From positions 15,928,415 through 15,992,414 of the forward strand of contig CM018031.1 in NCBI GenBank assembly GCA_008638375.1: a DNA stretch of 64,000 nt, written 5' to 3'. A program made the translations under genes and the position numbers. Under the pieces are notes generated by a model that saw nothing but the letters and a program-made list of their open reading frames with translations, searched no databases and was not told the origin of the DNA. Source of the stretch: Nyssa sinensis. Its lineage: Eukaryota > Streptophyta > Magnoliopsida > Cornales > Nyssaceae. This document shows positions 23,735 to 36,031 of this stretch, piece after piece. How positions within the stretch are numbered: position 1 is the first letter of the stretch; each line of letters opens with the position of its first letter.

Positions 23735-24472
23735 CTTATTAGCGACGCACACAGTGCGTCGCTAATAGTTCCTGTGCATCGCTAATTATCTATAAAAATG
23801 GCATCGTTTCCGTACCAAATACCATTTGTGACGCACAACCGAGCGTCGCTAAAGGAAAAAATTTATTTGCGACGCACACCCGTGCGTCGCAAAAAGTTTC
23901 ATGGTTATTGGCGACGCACAGTGCGTCGCAAATACTCTTTTGGAGCGTCGCTAAATCATTGGCGCCCTAATTTTTTTGGCGGGAACGGCAACATACACCT
24001 TTATTTGCGACGCACAAACGGCCGTCGCTGATAGTGACTATTGGCGATGCATTTTGTGCGTCGCCAATACTGTGCGTGGCCAAAAACCATTTTTCTTGTA
24101 GTGAATTAGCGACGTACACTCTGTACATCGCTAAAAGGTACCATTAGCGACACACACAGTGGGCGTCGCTAAAAGCTACCATTAGCGATGCTCAACGTGT
24201 GTCACTAATGGTACCTTTTAGAGATGCACGTTGCGTCCATGTATAGTATTTGCGACGCCCCTGCCCAATTATTAGCAACGCACAATGAGCGTCGCTAACA
24301 GTTACCTTTAGCGACGCCGAGGATGTGTGCGTCGCCAATTCTATTAGCGACATAACTATTTGCGACGTCTTTAGCAATGCCCCTTTGTGCGTCACAAAAG
24401 CACTTTAGCGACGCATTTTTTCATTATTTGCGACGCACGTATGCGTCGTTAATAGTCCATTTTCCTGTAGTG
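23735..24472. repeat. Second GCGACGC palindrome field ending in CACTA termini
   Basis: A dense run of TTAGCGACGCAC and GTGCGTCGCTAA motifs in both orientations resembles the field at 7565-8207. Two CACTA-type right ends lie within it: TTTTCTTGTAGTG ending at 24103 and TTTTCCTGTAGTG ending at 24472. Read on the minus strand these are CACTACAAGAAAA and CACTACAGGAAAA, the conserved terminus of this superfamily. No matching left terminus was found in the window. This may be the 5' end of the CACTA unit to its left, displaced by later insertions, or the remains of separate elements. Confidence 0.7.
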
Positions 24473-25849
24473 ACATTTCTTGTAGAATTCTTCTGATTAT
24501 TACATTATTATGAGTGCCTGTCACAATGCCCATCTTGATTCTTTAGATGCTGATGTGGACCTACGGGTCAGTGATTAGGAATGATACCCAACACTTAGTC
24601 CATGGAGAACATGATATTTGATAAGAGCTCTTGGTGCTATTCAAGAAAACCCAGAGACGATGGGTGAACCTGAATGAATACTGTTTGGAGGTAGTTGGAC
24701 CCTATTTATTAATAGAATCTATTAGACTCATTTCTTTGTGTCACATATCTTATACTTTGATCATAATTTAATGATGTACTCTTTGATCGTGGATACGTTT
24801 TTCAAGCCTATCATTGGATTCAATATGATATCTTGTGATTTTTGGCAGCCGATTATTGTATGTGCTAAATCTCTATTGTTGACTTGTTAATATGCTTACA
24901 TTGCCTTTTTCAAGCTATTTTGGACATGCCTTTTGGACCCACGGTTCATTCTTAGTGATTTACTTTTCTTGTGATTGACTATTTATTATATCTTTTCGCT
25001 TGCCATTTTGTTGCATACTCTTATTTAAACTAATGTTGACCTATGGCAGAGCGAAGGAATTTACTTACTGAGCTAAGTTAACTCATTCCAGAATTATACC
25101 ATTTTTTTTCCAAGAAAGGACGCCGCAAGAGGACTATAGGGTGTTCACTGCTAGCAGGCATCACCTTTTGCTCACGGACAGTCTTCCGCATGTAATGGTG
25201 GATTCTTTTGTTATAAATTGTAATAGACTAAGTATGTTATAGTCTTTTCTCTCCCATGAGTCCGTGTCCTAGGGATGACTTTTTGTTTAAGGATCTGTAA
25301 TTTAAAAATTACTTTTATTATGATATGTAAGTTCTATTATGATTCTAGTACTTAATTATCTAATCTGATGAAATTATTATTGATTCTTAATTAGAATTTG
25401 TTAGTGACAACTTGAGGGCCGCCCCTGTGACCCTTAATCCGCATAGGGTAGGTTTGGGCATCTTCACCCGGATAAGGCATATTGGCTTATGAGACCTCCC
25501 TATGTCCTAAACATCTTTTGGTGTCTAGGTTTCATCGAAAAGCAAACATATCGGGATACATGACCTCACCCAATTGGACTTGTTGGCTCACGATATCCAT
25601 TGGCACAGTATCATCAACTAGAATTTAAATCTTATCTATATCCAAATATCCCATAATGAAATTATGAAAGATAACCAATATCATATGCAATGCAATGTAC
25701 AATATCAATATACATAAAACCCTTATGCACATCAAAGATACATGATCACATTTCATGAGGTCCATCACAATTAAAGTCTCAAAGTACTAAACATCCATTA
25801 ATATAACATCATTTACCAGAATCTAACCCTTATTATAGCAGTACACACA

Positions 25850-25888
<39 letters not shown>

Positions 25889-26779
25889 CAAACTATGAGT
25901 ATCATATGGTATGCATGTATATATTATCAATCAATCAATCAATACATGATATGTACTAAGCCTATACATTACCAAACTGTAAGGAATTGTCACTTATGTT
26001 CACATTATTATGCATTAGGTACCATATAAATTTGTGTTATAATAATATTCTTTGCTACCCTGACCTTTATTATTTAAGTTTCAACTTTAGTCCTATAAGC
26101 TCTTTAAGGTTAATTGCATTTTAACCTATACATTAATTGAGTATCTGTTTATTCAATTGAATGCTAAGAACAAATTCCCGAACCTCAAAACCCTAGGGAG
26201 ATCCTTGCTCGAGGATTTCATAACTTCTAAATGCCTTTTAAAACCCCAAAGGTTATTATCTTAATTATACTGATACTAGTTCCACATCTATCGATACACA
26301 ATCTCATCAAACATATATTGAAAAAGGATCCAAAAGATTCAAAAACCTAAAGTAACTATTCTTTCATTTTATTATTTCTAGTAGATACTTTTTCATTGCC
26401 TAAGGGCATTATAGTAATTCTACTACACATTTATGTAAGACCATCCCTATGTCTCAATTTATCTAATTTGACTTCATATTTAGATTCAGGGCGTCTAAAA
26501 ACATTGAACACACTCTTTCCAGAATTTAATTAGCCTTTTAGTTGTTCTAATTAACATTATGGGTATTTTTGTTATTTTACATATTTATGTCAGACCATTT
26601 TCGGGTTTTCGAATATTCAAACGGACGTTGTCATTGAGTTTGAAATGTCTAAAAATGTTAGGTATGCCCCTCTTTACATCTTAATTGACTTTAATTTCAA
26701 TTTTTATAAGTTGATGGGTTATTTCGTAATTTCTCTCAAATTAATCTCATGAATTGTAATTCTCCAGAATTAAAAACTA
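24473..26779. other. Decayed LTR-like sequence
   Basis: 25020-25450 has the composition of a plant LTR, including the TTACTGAGCT...AACTCA segment. 26160-26760 resembles, loosely, the middle of solo LTRs A-C, with phrases equivalent to 'GGGCATT-TAGTAATT' and 'GACCAT...TCGGG'. No ends or TSD could be set. An (AT)n microsatellite lies at 25853-25885. No gene was recognised. Confidence 0.3.
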
Positions 26780-27490
26780 CTATAGGCACTAAAAAACACC
26801 GCAAATAAGTAATTATTAAGAACGCTTATAATATTTTTCACAAATAGTTTATTAATTAATTTTTTTATGCTGCGCAAATTATTCTGCCACAAAGACCCAT
26901 TAGCTTTTTAAAAAAACCATTAAAGGTGCTAAAAAGTGCAACAAATTAATAAGAAATTATTAGCAACACTTCTAATACTCATAGTAAATAATTTATTAAT
27001 TGGGATGCCTTTATGCACCACAAATTATTTCGGCACAAAAATTCACCATATTTTTTAAAAAACTATTAGAGGTACTAAAAAGTGTAGCAAATAAATAATT
27101 ATTAGTAAGACTTATAATATTCATAACAAATAGTTTATTATCCGAACATTTTTAGGTGTTGCAGATTATTCTTCCAGAAAAATCCACTATATTTTTTAAA
27201 ATGCTACTAGAGGCGCTAAAAAACCCTGCACAAAAGTAGTTATTAGCACCGCTTACAATATTTGTCGCGAATAATTTATTATGCGGAACCTTTTTATGCA
27301 CCACAAATTATTTCGCCACAGAAATTTATTATATTCTTTTAATAAAATTAGCAACGCATAAAAGCGCCACAAATAAGTAATTATTTGCAACACTTGTAAT
27401 ATTTGTTACAAATAGTTTATTATCCGATACATATTTATGAGCCACAAATTCTTCCGCTGCAAAATAAATTTGAATACACTTATAATATTT
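26780..27490 (+). repeat. Diverged tandem array, period about 140-147 bp (about 4.7 copies)
   Basis: Units begin near 26788, 26928, 27075, 27217 and 27363. Each has a CTAAAAA...CGCAAATAA start, a CTTATAATATTTGT-CACAAATAGTTTATTA middle and a TTTATGCACCACAAATTATT end. Short CGC/GCG words and reverse-complementary AATATT/AAATAG parts recall CACTA subterminal repeats, but the family is different from the 161-bp array. Confidence 0.75.
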
Positions 27491-28262
27491 GTTGCAAATA
27501 TTTTGAAATATTAAATAAATATCATTTGAATAGATACAAATATGTATTTATATATACATGTATTTGTGAGTATATAAACACATATATAAGTGCATATAAT
27601 TGAATATATAAAATATTTGTGTGTGTGTGTGTTTGTAGATATAGATATTTTACGTTAATAAATATTATATAAGAATATATTAATTAGGTATATAAATATA
27701 ACATGAAAGAATTTATAAGTACATAAACTATAAAAAAAAAAATTAGTATAAATCAAAAACTACTTTTTATTTTTCACTTACTTAAACAATAAAACGAAAA
27801 AATGACTCAAAAAAGCGTTATAAAAAAAAAAAAAAAAACTTAAAAAAGTGTAATCAAACATCACCCTATTTTTTATTAATGTTAAAACTGTTGTGGATAA
27901 CAAACACAAATGATTAAAAATAAGTGAATAAAATTATTGTACCAGCAAGAAACAAATCTACAATGCCACAGTTGTTTGATAAACCCGGCCATAGTTTATA
28001 GGCTTGGATTTTGAACCCATTAATAAAGGGTTATATAAATACACATAAAATTAAAATCACACGGATTAAAAATATGCTATCAAAAGAGTTATAAAATGAT
28101 TGTCACACCTAGAATTTTGCTCAACCTGTATCCCAAATGGTGTCTGTAACATTAAGTAATTATTCAATTTACGATTAATAATTTAATGATACATAATTAG
28201 AGATGTAATTTTTGGTATGCAAATTTGAGACATTGAATACGATTGTTTTATAAAATAAAAGG
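27491..28262. other. AT-rich spacer
   Basis: Contains a (GT)n tract at 27620-27632 and long A runs. No gene was recognised. Confidence 0.5.
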
Positions 28263-28760
28263 GATAAATTACATTGTTATCTTCAGACGTTTCTGACAAT
28301 TATACTGACCTCTCATGAAGTTTTTAAAATTATATAAACATTTCCTACTTTATCTGACAATATATAGATACTCTTTTCAATTAATTTTTTTCTTCAAAAT
28401 AATAGAACTATCTCTTTCTTGTTTTTTTTTTTTTCAATTTTTTAAATTTGACCAATTTTTTTTTTATATATTTCAAATAAATATCGATAAAAACTTTAAA
28501 TTTATTTTTATGTAAAATGAAAATAAATTACTTACCTTAAATTTATTTTTAAATAAGATAATAACTTTTTGAAAAAAAAAGTTAGAATTTTTTTTAAAAT
28601 TAAAAAAATACAAAAGTAAATATATAAAATGAGTAATTTTATCATTTTAAATAAAAAAATAATTTGAAGAAAATATTTGTATATTATTAAATAAAATAAA
28701 AAAATAAGCATAATTTTAAAAACTTTAAATAAGATGAGTGTAATTATTAAAAGCTTTCTA
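28263..28760. mobile_element. MITE-like repeat, copy 2
   Basis: Diverged relative of 21466-21860. It shares the GATAAATTACA start, the TTTCTGACAATT and ACTGACCTCTCAT blocks and the AAATAAATATCGATAAAAAC segment. Expanded A/T runs obscure its right end. Confidence 0.45.
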
Positions 28761-29501
28761 TTCTTAAGAACACTAAATATATATTTTTTTATAAGTTAGG
28801 CTCATAGTTGAGAGTAGGATATTTAAATATCATAAAAGTGGCCCTTATGGTAATTATGATATTATTATTATTTGGTCCCATTTCCTAAAGGATTCATGTG
28901 TGGAAGATGGCCATTGGCAAGGGAATGTTTTCCTCTGTCCTTCCGGTACCACTGTTTCACACAGACATGTGTCTGCGTATGTGTACTGTCTGTCTATATA
29001 TATATATATGTGTGTGTGTGTGTAATTTACTGATTTTAATTTGGAGAAAAAGAACGAAGAAAAACAAAAGGACAGGTTAATTACAGAGAAACTAACTACT
29101 AATAATTTAATTATTGATATAAAAGTCACAAAGCAGTTAAGTTTAAAGAACAAAACTATATTATAAATATAGAAAAGAGAATCCCATTTGAGAAATCCAC
29201 ATTCTTTAACGTTTTTTTTTTTTCAAAATTCATTAAAATTTAAGCATTACTCTTACAAAATTTTCCACATTCCAAAATTCTAATACTTATATTTTCACCC
29301 ACTAAGTATCATTTTTGGATTAGTCACAGCTTCTGTATACAATAACAAGGCTAGCTAAATTTAACCATGGCTAAATCTAACATTAGCAGAACAGTACTGG
29401 GTTAATCACAAGTGTGAGAAACTCAAACCAACAGCTTAAATACATATAAAAAAAACTTATGTATTGAAAAGAGTGTCAAGAGAGAGAGAGAGAGAGAAAG
29501 C
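28761..29501. other. 3' flank of the CLE gene
   Basis: No coding signal. (GA)n runs at about 29480-29498 lie just after the CLE stop codon (minus strand), so the 3' UTR starts with CT repeats. A (TG)n tract lies near 29008-29024. Confidence 0.5.
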
Positions 29502-29924
29502 TCAAGGTCCTGAGGGATTGCTGTGGTGGTGAAGAGGGTCAGGTCCAGTTGGCACTACCCTTGCTGAGGCCTCTACAGAAAAACCAGAAGCCTGATCTCC
29601 AAATCTCTTTGTATGATCGGTCCCAAGTCCCTTTATAAAATAAAAGAAACCACAAAAGAGAACCATAAAAACCTAGAGAGAGATTTGAGAACAATATCCA
29701 AAGGCAGTGGAAAGATATCATGGAGGATGCCCATTTAAGAATTAACTTTAAAGGGGAAAAAACAATGAAAAGATGACAGAGAGAGTAGGGTTTCTTGGGA
29801 AAATCATCCATTACTTGATACCTGTGTTTCTGTGTCATCTGCCATTTTTGTTCCACCTTCAGTATCTGCCATCGTTAAAGATGTTCATCAATATATATAC
29901 ATATATACAGACATACACACACAG

Positions 29925-29978
<54 letters not shown>

Positions 29979-30087
29979 GGAGGGAGTAGGAGTTACAGGG
30001 CCGAGAACTTAGGACAACTGGTGGTGAAACCACCACGAAAATGACCATAAAGATGAACAGCCAGGCGACGGTCCTCCAAAGCGCCAT
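29502..30087 (-). CDS. CLE: CLE family signalling peptide precursor, CLV3/CLE40 type, three exons
   Basis: This is the precursor of a secreted CLE peptide, which is perceived by CLV1/BAM-type receptor kinases. My model on the minus strand is exon 1 30087-29997, exon 2 29865-29822 and exon 3 29630-29502, all GT-AG, with phases 1 and 0 matching. It gives 87 residues. Residues 1-28 (MALWRTVAWLFIFMVIF...) form a clear signal peptide. A short variable region follows. The conserved box RVVPTGPDPLHHH lies near residues 66-78 and is followed by a short tail (SNPSGP). Arabidopsis CLV3 (RTVPSGPDPLHH) and CLE40 are likewise two-intron genes, and the third exon here begins GLG as in CLV3. The ATG context (AAGATGGCG) is strong. 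A TATA box lies 85-92 bp upstream. Which of CLV3 or CLE40 is the ortholog cannot be decided here. The exon 2 acceptor is the least certain junction. Confidence 0.85.
29866..29996 (-). repeat. CLE intron 1 made of (CT)n and (AT)n microsatellites
   Basis: On the plus strand (AT)n then (AG)n fill about 29920-29976 of a 131-bp intron. On the coding strand the CT tract lies close to the donor (CCCT|GTAACT). Confidence 0.75.
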
Positions 30088-30171
30088 CTTGGTGAGCCCA
30101 AATAGAAGGCCGACAGCTCTAACCCAGAGAGGGAGAGAAAGAGAAAGAGAGAGAGAGAGACCTTTTTCAAA

Positions 30172-30179
30172 CCCTTATA
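30172..30179 (-). promoter_or_regulatory. TATA box of the CLE gene
   Basis: The minus strand reads GTATAAGGG. A CT-rich stretch (30120-30160) follows, typical of a plant core promoter and leader, and then the ATG at 30087. A CACGTG-type G-box (GACACGTGGC, 30363-30372) lies about 190 bp further upstream in a GC-richer block (30340-30590). Confidence 0.6.
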
Positions 30180-33100
30180 CAGCGCGAATTGATTTTGAGA
30201 AAATGGGAAAAATTTTGGAAGAACATGAAATATCCAAACTACCCATAACAATAAAAGGGTTTTTCAATTAGAACCAGGGGTAAATTTGTCTTTTAACTAT
30301 TTGTCTCTTCTGTAATGGAAAAATCATCTTACTCATCGAGAAAGGCGGCGTGATTCCGTGTTGACACGTGGCGATAAATGGTTGGAACAGCCAGCACGTT
30401 TTCGTGGGGGGCCGACAAAGAGTGGTGGGGAGGACGACGGCGACGCATCTGACTCTAATCATTGGAGCGTCCGGACGATCAAAACATGTGTCGCGGGGCG
30501 GGACTATCATCATTCCACTGAAATTACACTGATACCCCTCTCAGAGTGGTTGAGTGGTTCCCTGGAGCGAGGGCAGTTCAGGTAATGAAATGGTGAGAAG
30601 ATATGTTTCCTTATATGGTAGCTTTCGGCGGGCTACCAAAATCAAAATTCGAAATTCATCGTCGTAGTCAAGGTTGGTTGTGTCGTGATTGTGAAGGTCT
30701 GTATGAATTTCATTTTCACGTGGTAGAACAGAAACCCTAGCTACCTTGTTTGTTATTTAATTACTTATATAGCTTACAGGTCACGTGGTATGGAATAAGT
30801 CACATTTCAATTCATTGAGCTCAAGGATTCAAAAACTAAGTAATTAGATTTGTTGATACAATTGGTTACACAGTCATACAAAGGTCTTTTCAAGAAGGAA
30901 ATTATCGGATCATATGAAAGTATGACTTAGCGGTAAAAATATTAATGATAAAATTTAAGTATTTTGAATTTAAATTTTTTCTGCATCAATCGTTAACAGA
31001 TAAAATTTAAAATGTGAACCTAATTATTACAAAAAAAAAATTTAATCTAATGCGTGTAAATTAGCCCAACCTCTTGACTGACCTATAAAAAAAAAATTAT
31101 CGAAAAATGCTAGTATAGTAACTATTAAATCCTTTTCGATGCTTAAGTTAACAAAATTTAATCTTGATAAAGGGCCATATTGAAAGATCAACTAAAAATG
31201 TCTTATCTTTTGTATTGTAACGAAATGCTATTAAATAAACCTAATTTAGCTTGAATCTCTGGATCACATCTCTTCTTTCTTGTCACTATATAGTTCGTGA
31301 CAATTGACTAATAACCGTTTATGGGGTCATAAATTTCGAAGTAAGTATAGTACTTTCAGATTTGATTAATTGGGTCAACCTTTGTTATTTGCTCCAAGTA
31401 AAGATGGGAATGGATTGACGACCAATCTTGCAAGCATATTGTTAGATATTGGATTGGGTTAGACTCGATTCCATAACTATTGGGGCATTCACAAGTTTGA
31501 ATGAAGAGTTGTAATAAGATAGATATTCGATCTCATCATTATCTAGTTATTTTTTAAATTCAATTAATGCAGATATATATATATATATATCCGTATTTTT
31601 AGTTATGCGAATTTTGGTTATCAGCGAACTCTCCTGCTTTCCAATTTTAGCTCCCGTTCTCTTTGAGATCCTTCCAAGGTTACCATCGCAAGACTTCTAG
31701 ACTTGGATTGTAAAATATATAGGCGATTGGATATTGTAGTCGTCTTATTTACGAAAAAAATTTCTACATCGATGTACATAAATGAAGTTGTAGATTCCTT
31801 CCGCTTCCGCTTCTACTAACTCGAATTGCAAAAAATATCTGGGTTCGCATCCGATTTTCCTTTTACATATCATAGTAGCTTTATCGAGCAATGACGCTAG
31901 CATTATCCCTATCAAGATTAAAGAGATTTGAATTTCATTACTTGGCAAGTTAATAGAGAAAAAAATAAAGAAAAAAGTCACACCCATGGATGGAATTGGA
32001 GGGGAGTTGGTAGGGCCATGACTCCCTAAGTTCACGCTTTCTTTTTCGTATTCCATTGTATTCAACTCTTTTCGTTTTATTAATAAATAACACACACACA
32101 CGCTTTACACTTTGTCTCTTTTGAGATTCAACCATCAATTTCATCTATGAGATGGAAAAAATAGAATTTTATATTTTTCCGTGTCAAAATTTAACGTGTG
32201 GCATAAATAATCTCACGTATCGATTACTACTATTTACTCTAATATAAAATATATGACACACATCAATTTTTGAATTTCAAGAATATAAAATTCTTTCATA
32301 CTATCTTACCACCAGAATTATTATTTGTTTCTTTAAGAAGTAAAAGAGAAATCATTTCAGTTAAATGTGTGGTGGTTGTATTCTTTCTCAATTACAAGTT
32401 GCCCCCCTCTCCAATAATGAAAACACTTCTAAAGTTGTTGATTCAATCTTTCCTTAATCAAATCTACCATATGAGACATAATCTTCCTCAATCCATCTAT
32501 CAAAATTTCAAACCTTTAGCACCACCCTCATAATTTTAATTTCTTAATTAATCTCCACTCTTAATATGAAATATCTATCTTAATCAATTTCTAGAGAATT
32601 ATGACAAAACGATAAAAATTAAAAGTTCTTTTGGATTCTTTTTTTTTCTTCTATTTGGAAAACATTATATATTTATATATAGTATTACAATTAAATGACC
32701 TGCGCAATCAACTTCCTATAACTAATTGCTCTTCCAGCAGACCCCACAAGACCTTTGATTTCCAACTCTATTGAAGATTATATGATGCATGTGTCATACA
32801 AGACATTCTAAGTTCGGATTGCTAGATTTCTTTTTCAATAGTTCTAATTTGATGATATGGTCCGGTCAAAATTCGATAATTTTTTTAATTAAATGAATTG
32901 AATATGGATTAAACAAATGAAGTTCGTTAACAATCCAATTCGATTAAATATAAAAAATATATTTATTAATTTTTTATATATATTATATTAAAGTATATTT
33001 TTAAAATTTTTATAATATGTTAAATATTAAGTCAGATAAGGCTTTCTTAAGTTAGTTCATATTTTTTAAAAACTTACATATTATAACACAATATTTATAT

Positions 33101-34695
33101 ACATAATATATATTAATATTATTATCTGATTGGATTTGATTCAAACCCATACTTAAAAAAATTTGAATTTGTATTAAGAATTTGTAGATTCATCCAAAAA
33201 TCTGATCCGATAATTTTCTTAATAAATAAGATTTAGATCATCCTTAATCTAATTCGTTTAGAACCCTAGTTACATATCCTTTCATGAACTCCTTTGCTTG
33301 AAAATTACATCTCAACTAAGCCTTTGTCTCAAGAATGTCTAGGATCGTTTATATGAATCCAATCTTTCCATTTTATTTTTCTAGGACACCGTTGATTTAG
33401 TCAGACTATGCATTATATGTAGTTCTTTATTATCTCAATAAATGTTAATTTGGGTCTGCCTCTTTCTCAAATATTACCCTCAATGTGAATCATATCACTC
33501 TTTCTTATTGGCTTGAAACTATTTTCTCTCATTTTATCTCTATAATAGATGTTACTTCTACCATCTTAATAAATTCATTTCTAATTATATCCTTTCTTAA
33601 GTCTTTCTATACACGTTCATCTTGACACCCTTGTTTCGTTTAGGCTCATTTTATGAACATATGTTTTTTTTTAGTCCCCTAACATTTTGTTCCCTAAAGA
33701 AAGGTCGGTCTAATAATTGTTTTAAGTTCAAACTTGTGTCGATCGCACAACACACTAGAACTTCTCTTTCACTTAACTAATCTTGCTTTAAATTTTTTTA
33801 GAAGCATTACAATCAACCATTCAAAAACACTCTGACATATTATAATCAACCATGAACCAATATAATCAAAATATACGCAAACAAAAAATCTTTCATATGA
33901 GCATGGACAACCAAATCAGCCAAGTCCATAACTGAGTGAAAATAATATTCACATCTCTTAATGAAGTGAGACTTGAAATTATGAACTTTCCTAATAAAAA
34001 AGATATGGTGGCGTCATATCTGATCTTTCCTTCGTTATGAATGAGCCTAGGAAATGAAATTACTCAATATTTAACATCTCTTGACTTCCAACATCTGTAC
34101 AATTGATTTAACCACGGTCACAAATTCAATATCTGTATCCTTTAATTTATCCATATATCTATTTATGAATCATTTTTTTTTCTCCTAAAACTCATAATAT
34201 TAAATTTTTATGAATCTTATCATAAACTTTCTCCAAAGTTATAAAAATCATATGAAAGTTCTTATTCTTCTTCTTTTCTTTATAAAAATCATATGAAAGT
34301 CCTTATTCTTCTTCTTTTCTTTATATCTTTTGTGGGTCAATTAAACCTGGATCCATAATTTAAGTAGTTTCTTACTTAATTTTAATTTATTAAATCTTAT
34401 TAATATTTAGAGCGTTTTTGAGTAGTTCTACTTGTAATTAGAGTAATATTCTAATAAGAGTTAGTTTTTGTTTGTGTGAGATTAAATATTTTAAAATTAA
34501 TATTTTATATATACGTGTGTGTGTATAGGTGTCTGTCACATTGGATGAAAAAACCACAATATTATAAAGGGTAAAAGGGGTTGAATACCTGTGAGTGTGT
34601 GACCAAAGCAGTGGTGGGTGGTGGCTGAACAGCCGTGGAGGATTTGTGTGGCCGTGTGGTGGCCTTAAAAGAAAGAGAAAACCGTGAGTTAAGAG
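30180..34695. other. CLE promoter side and AT-rich intergenic sequence
   Basis: The first 400 bp are probably the CLE promoter. After that there is no gene I can support. Open frames at 31745-32144 (minus) and 32270-32533 (plus) are compositionally unremarkable. (AT)n lies at 31572-31590. A 41-bp unit is duplicated in tandem at 34240-34322. Confidence 0.5.
34240..34322 (+). repeat. 41-bp tandem duplication
   Basis: TATAAAAATCATATGAAAG followed by CTTATTCTTCTTC occurs twice with a 41-bp period. Confidence 0.85.
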
Positions 34696-34713
34696 ATTCT
34701 GCTGAAGTGAGTT

Positions 34714-35446
34714 TTTATTTTATTTTATTAAACTTTTATCACTCTTTTTAAAGCCATTTCTCTAATATCATCATACACAATGTCACATAATTACATAATC
34801 CTCTTGGATATCTATCAAACCAAATCATTTTACTTTTCAAATTATGTATACAATACGCTGCTAAATTCTAACTCTCTATGTACAAGCTTAAATGTAACCT
34901 CAAATCTCTTATTCCAAATAATATTAACACAATCTATTAAGATATGGTAAATTCTCCTAGTACATCTTTGTTTCTCTAATAAAACATTAATAATATACTT
35001 TGAGTCTCTATCAATATCAAACTTTCTACCATCTTGAACATCTATACCTAGTAAACTTTTTTTAAAAGTCAAAGTCTCTAACTACGGCACCGAAAGATTA
35101 TAATCAAACCATCTGGACAAAGTCTAACAAGTTTTCCCTTTATCATTCCTAACAATGGCACAAACTCCTCTTGATAGACACTTACCCTTTCGAGAGCCAT
35201 CGAAATTTAATTTTTTCTTCCCAATGGACGGAATCCATCTAATGAATCTCATCATTTTGCTTACCTTATTGTTACTAAATATGGGATTAATCCAATCATT
35301 TATCTTTTAATAATCTATAAACATGCAAGTGGCTTTTTCAATAATTTTACAAGGATTAAGTTTCTCCTTCCTAAAGATTCTAAACCATGCAAGTGGCTTT
35401 TTCAATAATTTTATAAGGATTAAGTTTTTCCTTTCTAAAGATTCTA
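34714..35446 (-). mobile_element. 5'-truncated LINE insertion with RNase H domain and TSD
   Basis: On the minus strand the frames encode IRWIPSIGKKKLNFDGS, then VRNDKGK, WFDYNLSVP and LLGIDVQDGRKFDIDRDSK. These are recognisable as the RNase H (RVT_3-type) domain at the 3' end of plant LINE ORF2, with several frame breaks. The 3' end carries a poly-A-like tail (read as TTTTTATTTTATTTT at 34711-34730). The insert is bracketed by ATTCTGCTGAAGTGAGTT (34696-34713) and ATTCCGCTGAAGTGAGTT (35447-35464), an 18-bp TSD with one mismatch. The 5' end lies between the zinc-binding and RNase H regions, so this is a short, dead insertion. Confidence 0.8.
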
Positions 35447-35448
35447 AT
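35321..35448 (+). repeat. 64-bp tandem duplication at the LINE 5' end
   Basis: CATGCAAGTGGCTTTTTCAA and the following bases recur with a 64-bp shift (35322 and 35386). It lies inside the LINE fragment near its truncated end. Confidence 0.85.
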
Positions 35449-35829
35449 TCCGCTGAAGTGAGTTAAGAGTGATTCTTTGCGTTGCCGCAATCATTTTTCA
35501 AATTAAATATTGTATTGTTCTTCTGCCAACAATTTTTGTTTCTCCTTTATTGATGTGTTTGTTTTGTTCTTGGTTTGAAATATTTTAAATTTTACAATTA
35601 ATATTAAAGTAATTTTAGATCCAACAATTAGTATCAAATTGATTTTAAATCATACACCTTTTCATGAGTCTCCTTAGTAATCAAACTTCTTGTGTTGACC
35701 TTCTCAACAAAGTTTAGGAAAAAAAGCATCCTTAATTAGGACACTAATATCCTTATATCACCTAAGGTGTTAAGGCAATGAAAAGCTACTAGCTTAAGTA
35801 AAGTAACGTGTTAACTTATAAAAATAATC

Positions 35830-36031
35830 AAGGAATATATTAGACAATGAAGACTGATTTGTTCCAAGTTAAAATAATATCTTGATTATTATAATAATTT
35901 TTTTGTATCATAGAAAGTTTGAACAAAGGGATGAAGGAATAAATTAGACAATGAAGATTGATTTCTTCTAAGTTAAAATAATATCTTGATAATTATAATA
36001 ATTTTTTTGGATCATTAAAAAGTTTGAACAA
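35830..36031 (+). repeat. 104-bp tandem duplication
   Basis: Two copies start AAGGAATA-ATTAGACAATGAAG at 35830 and 35934. They end GTTTGAACAAAGGGATGA and differ by a few substitutions. Confidence 0.9.

Noticed and set aside
29539..29856. 105-codon minus-strand frame ending in KGSANWT
   Set aside because: It runs through CLE intron 2 in the wrong frame. The CLE box is read in another frame of the same DNA.
31590..32110. Possible plastid-derived insertion (composition shift and a long minus-strand frame)
   Set aside because: I could not match it to a specific plastid gene, so there is not enough support.
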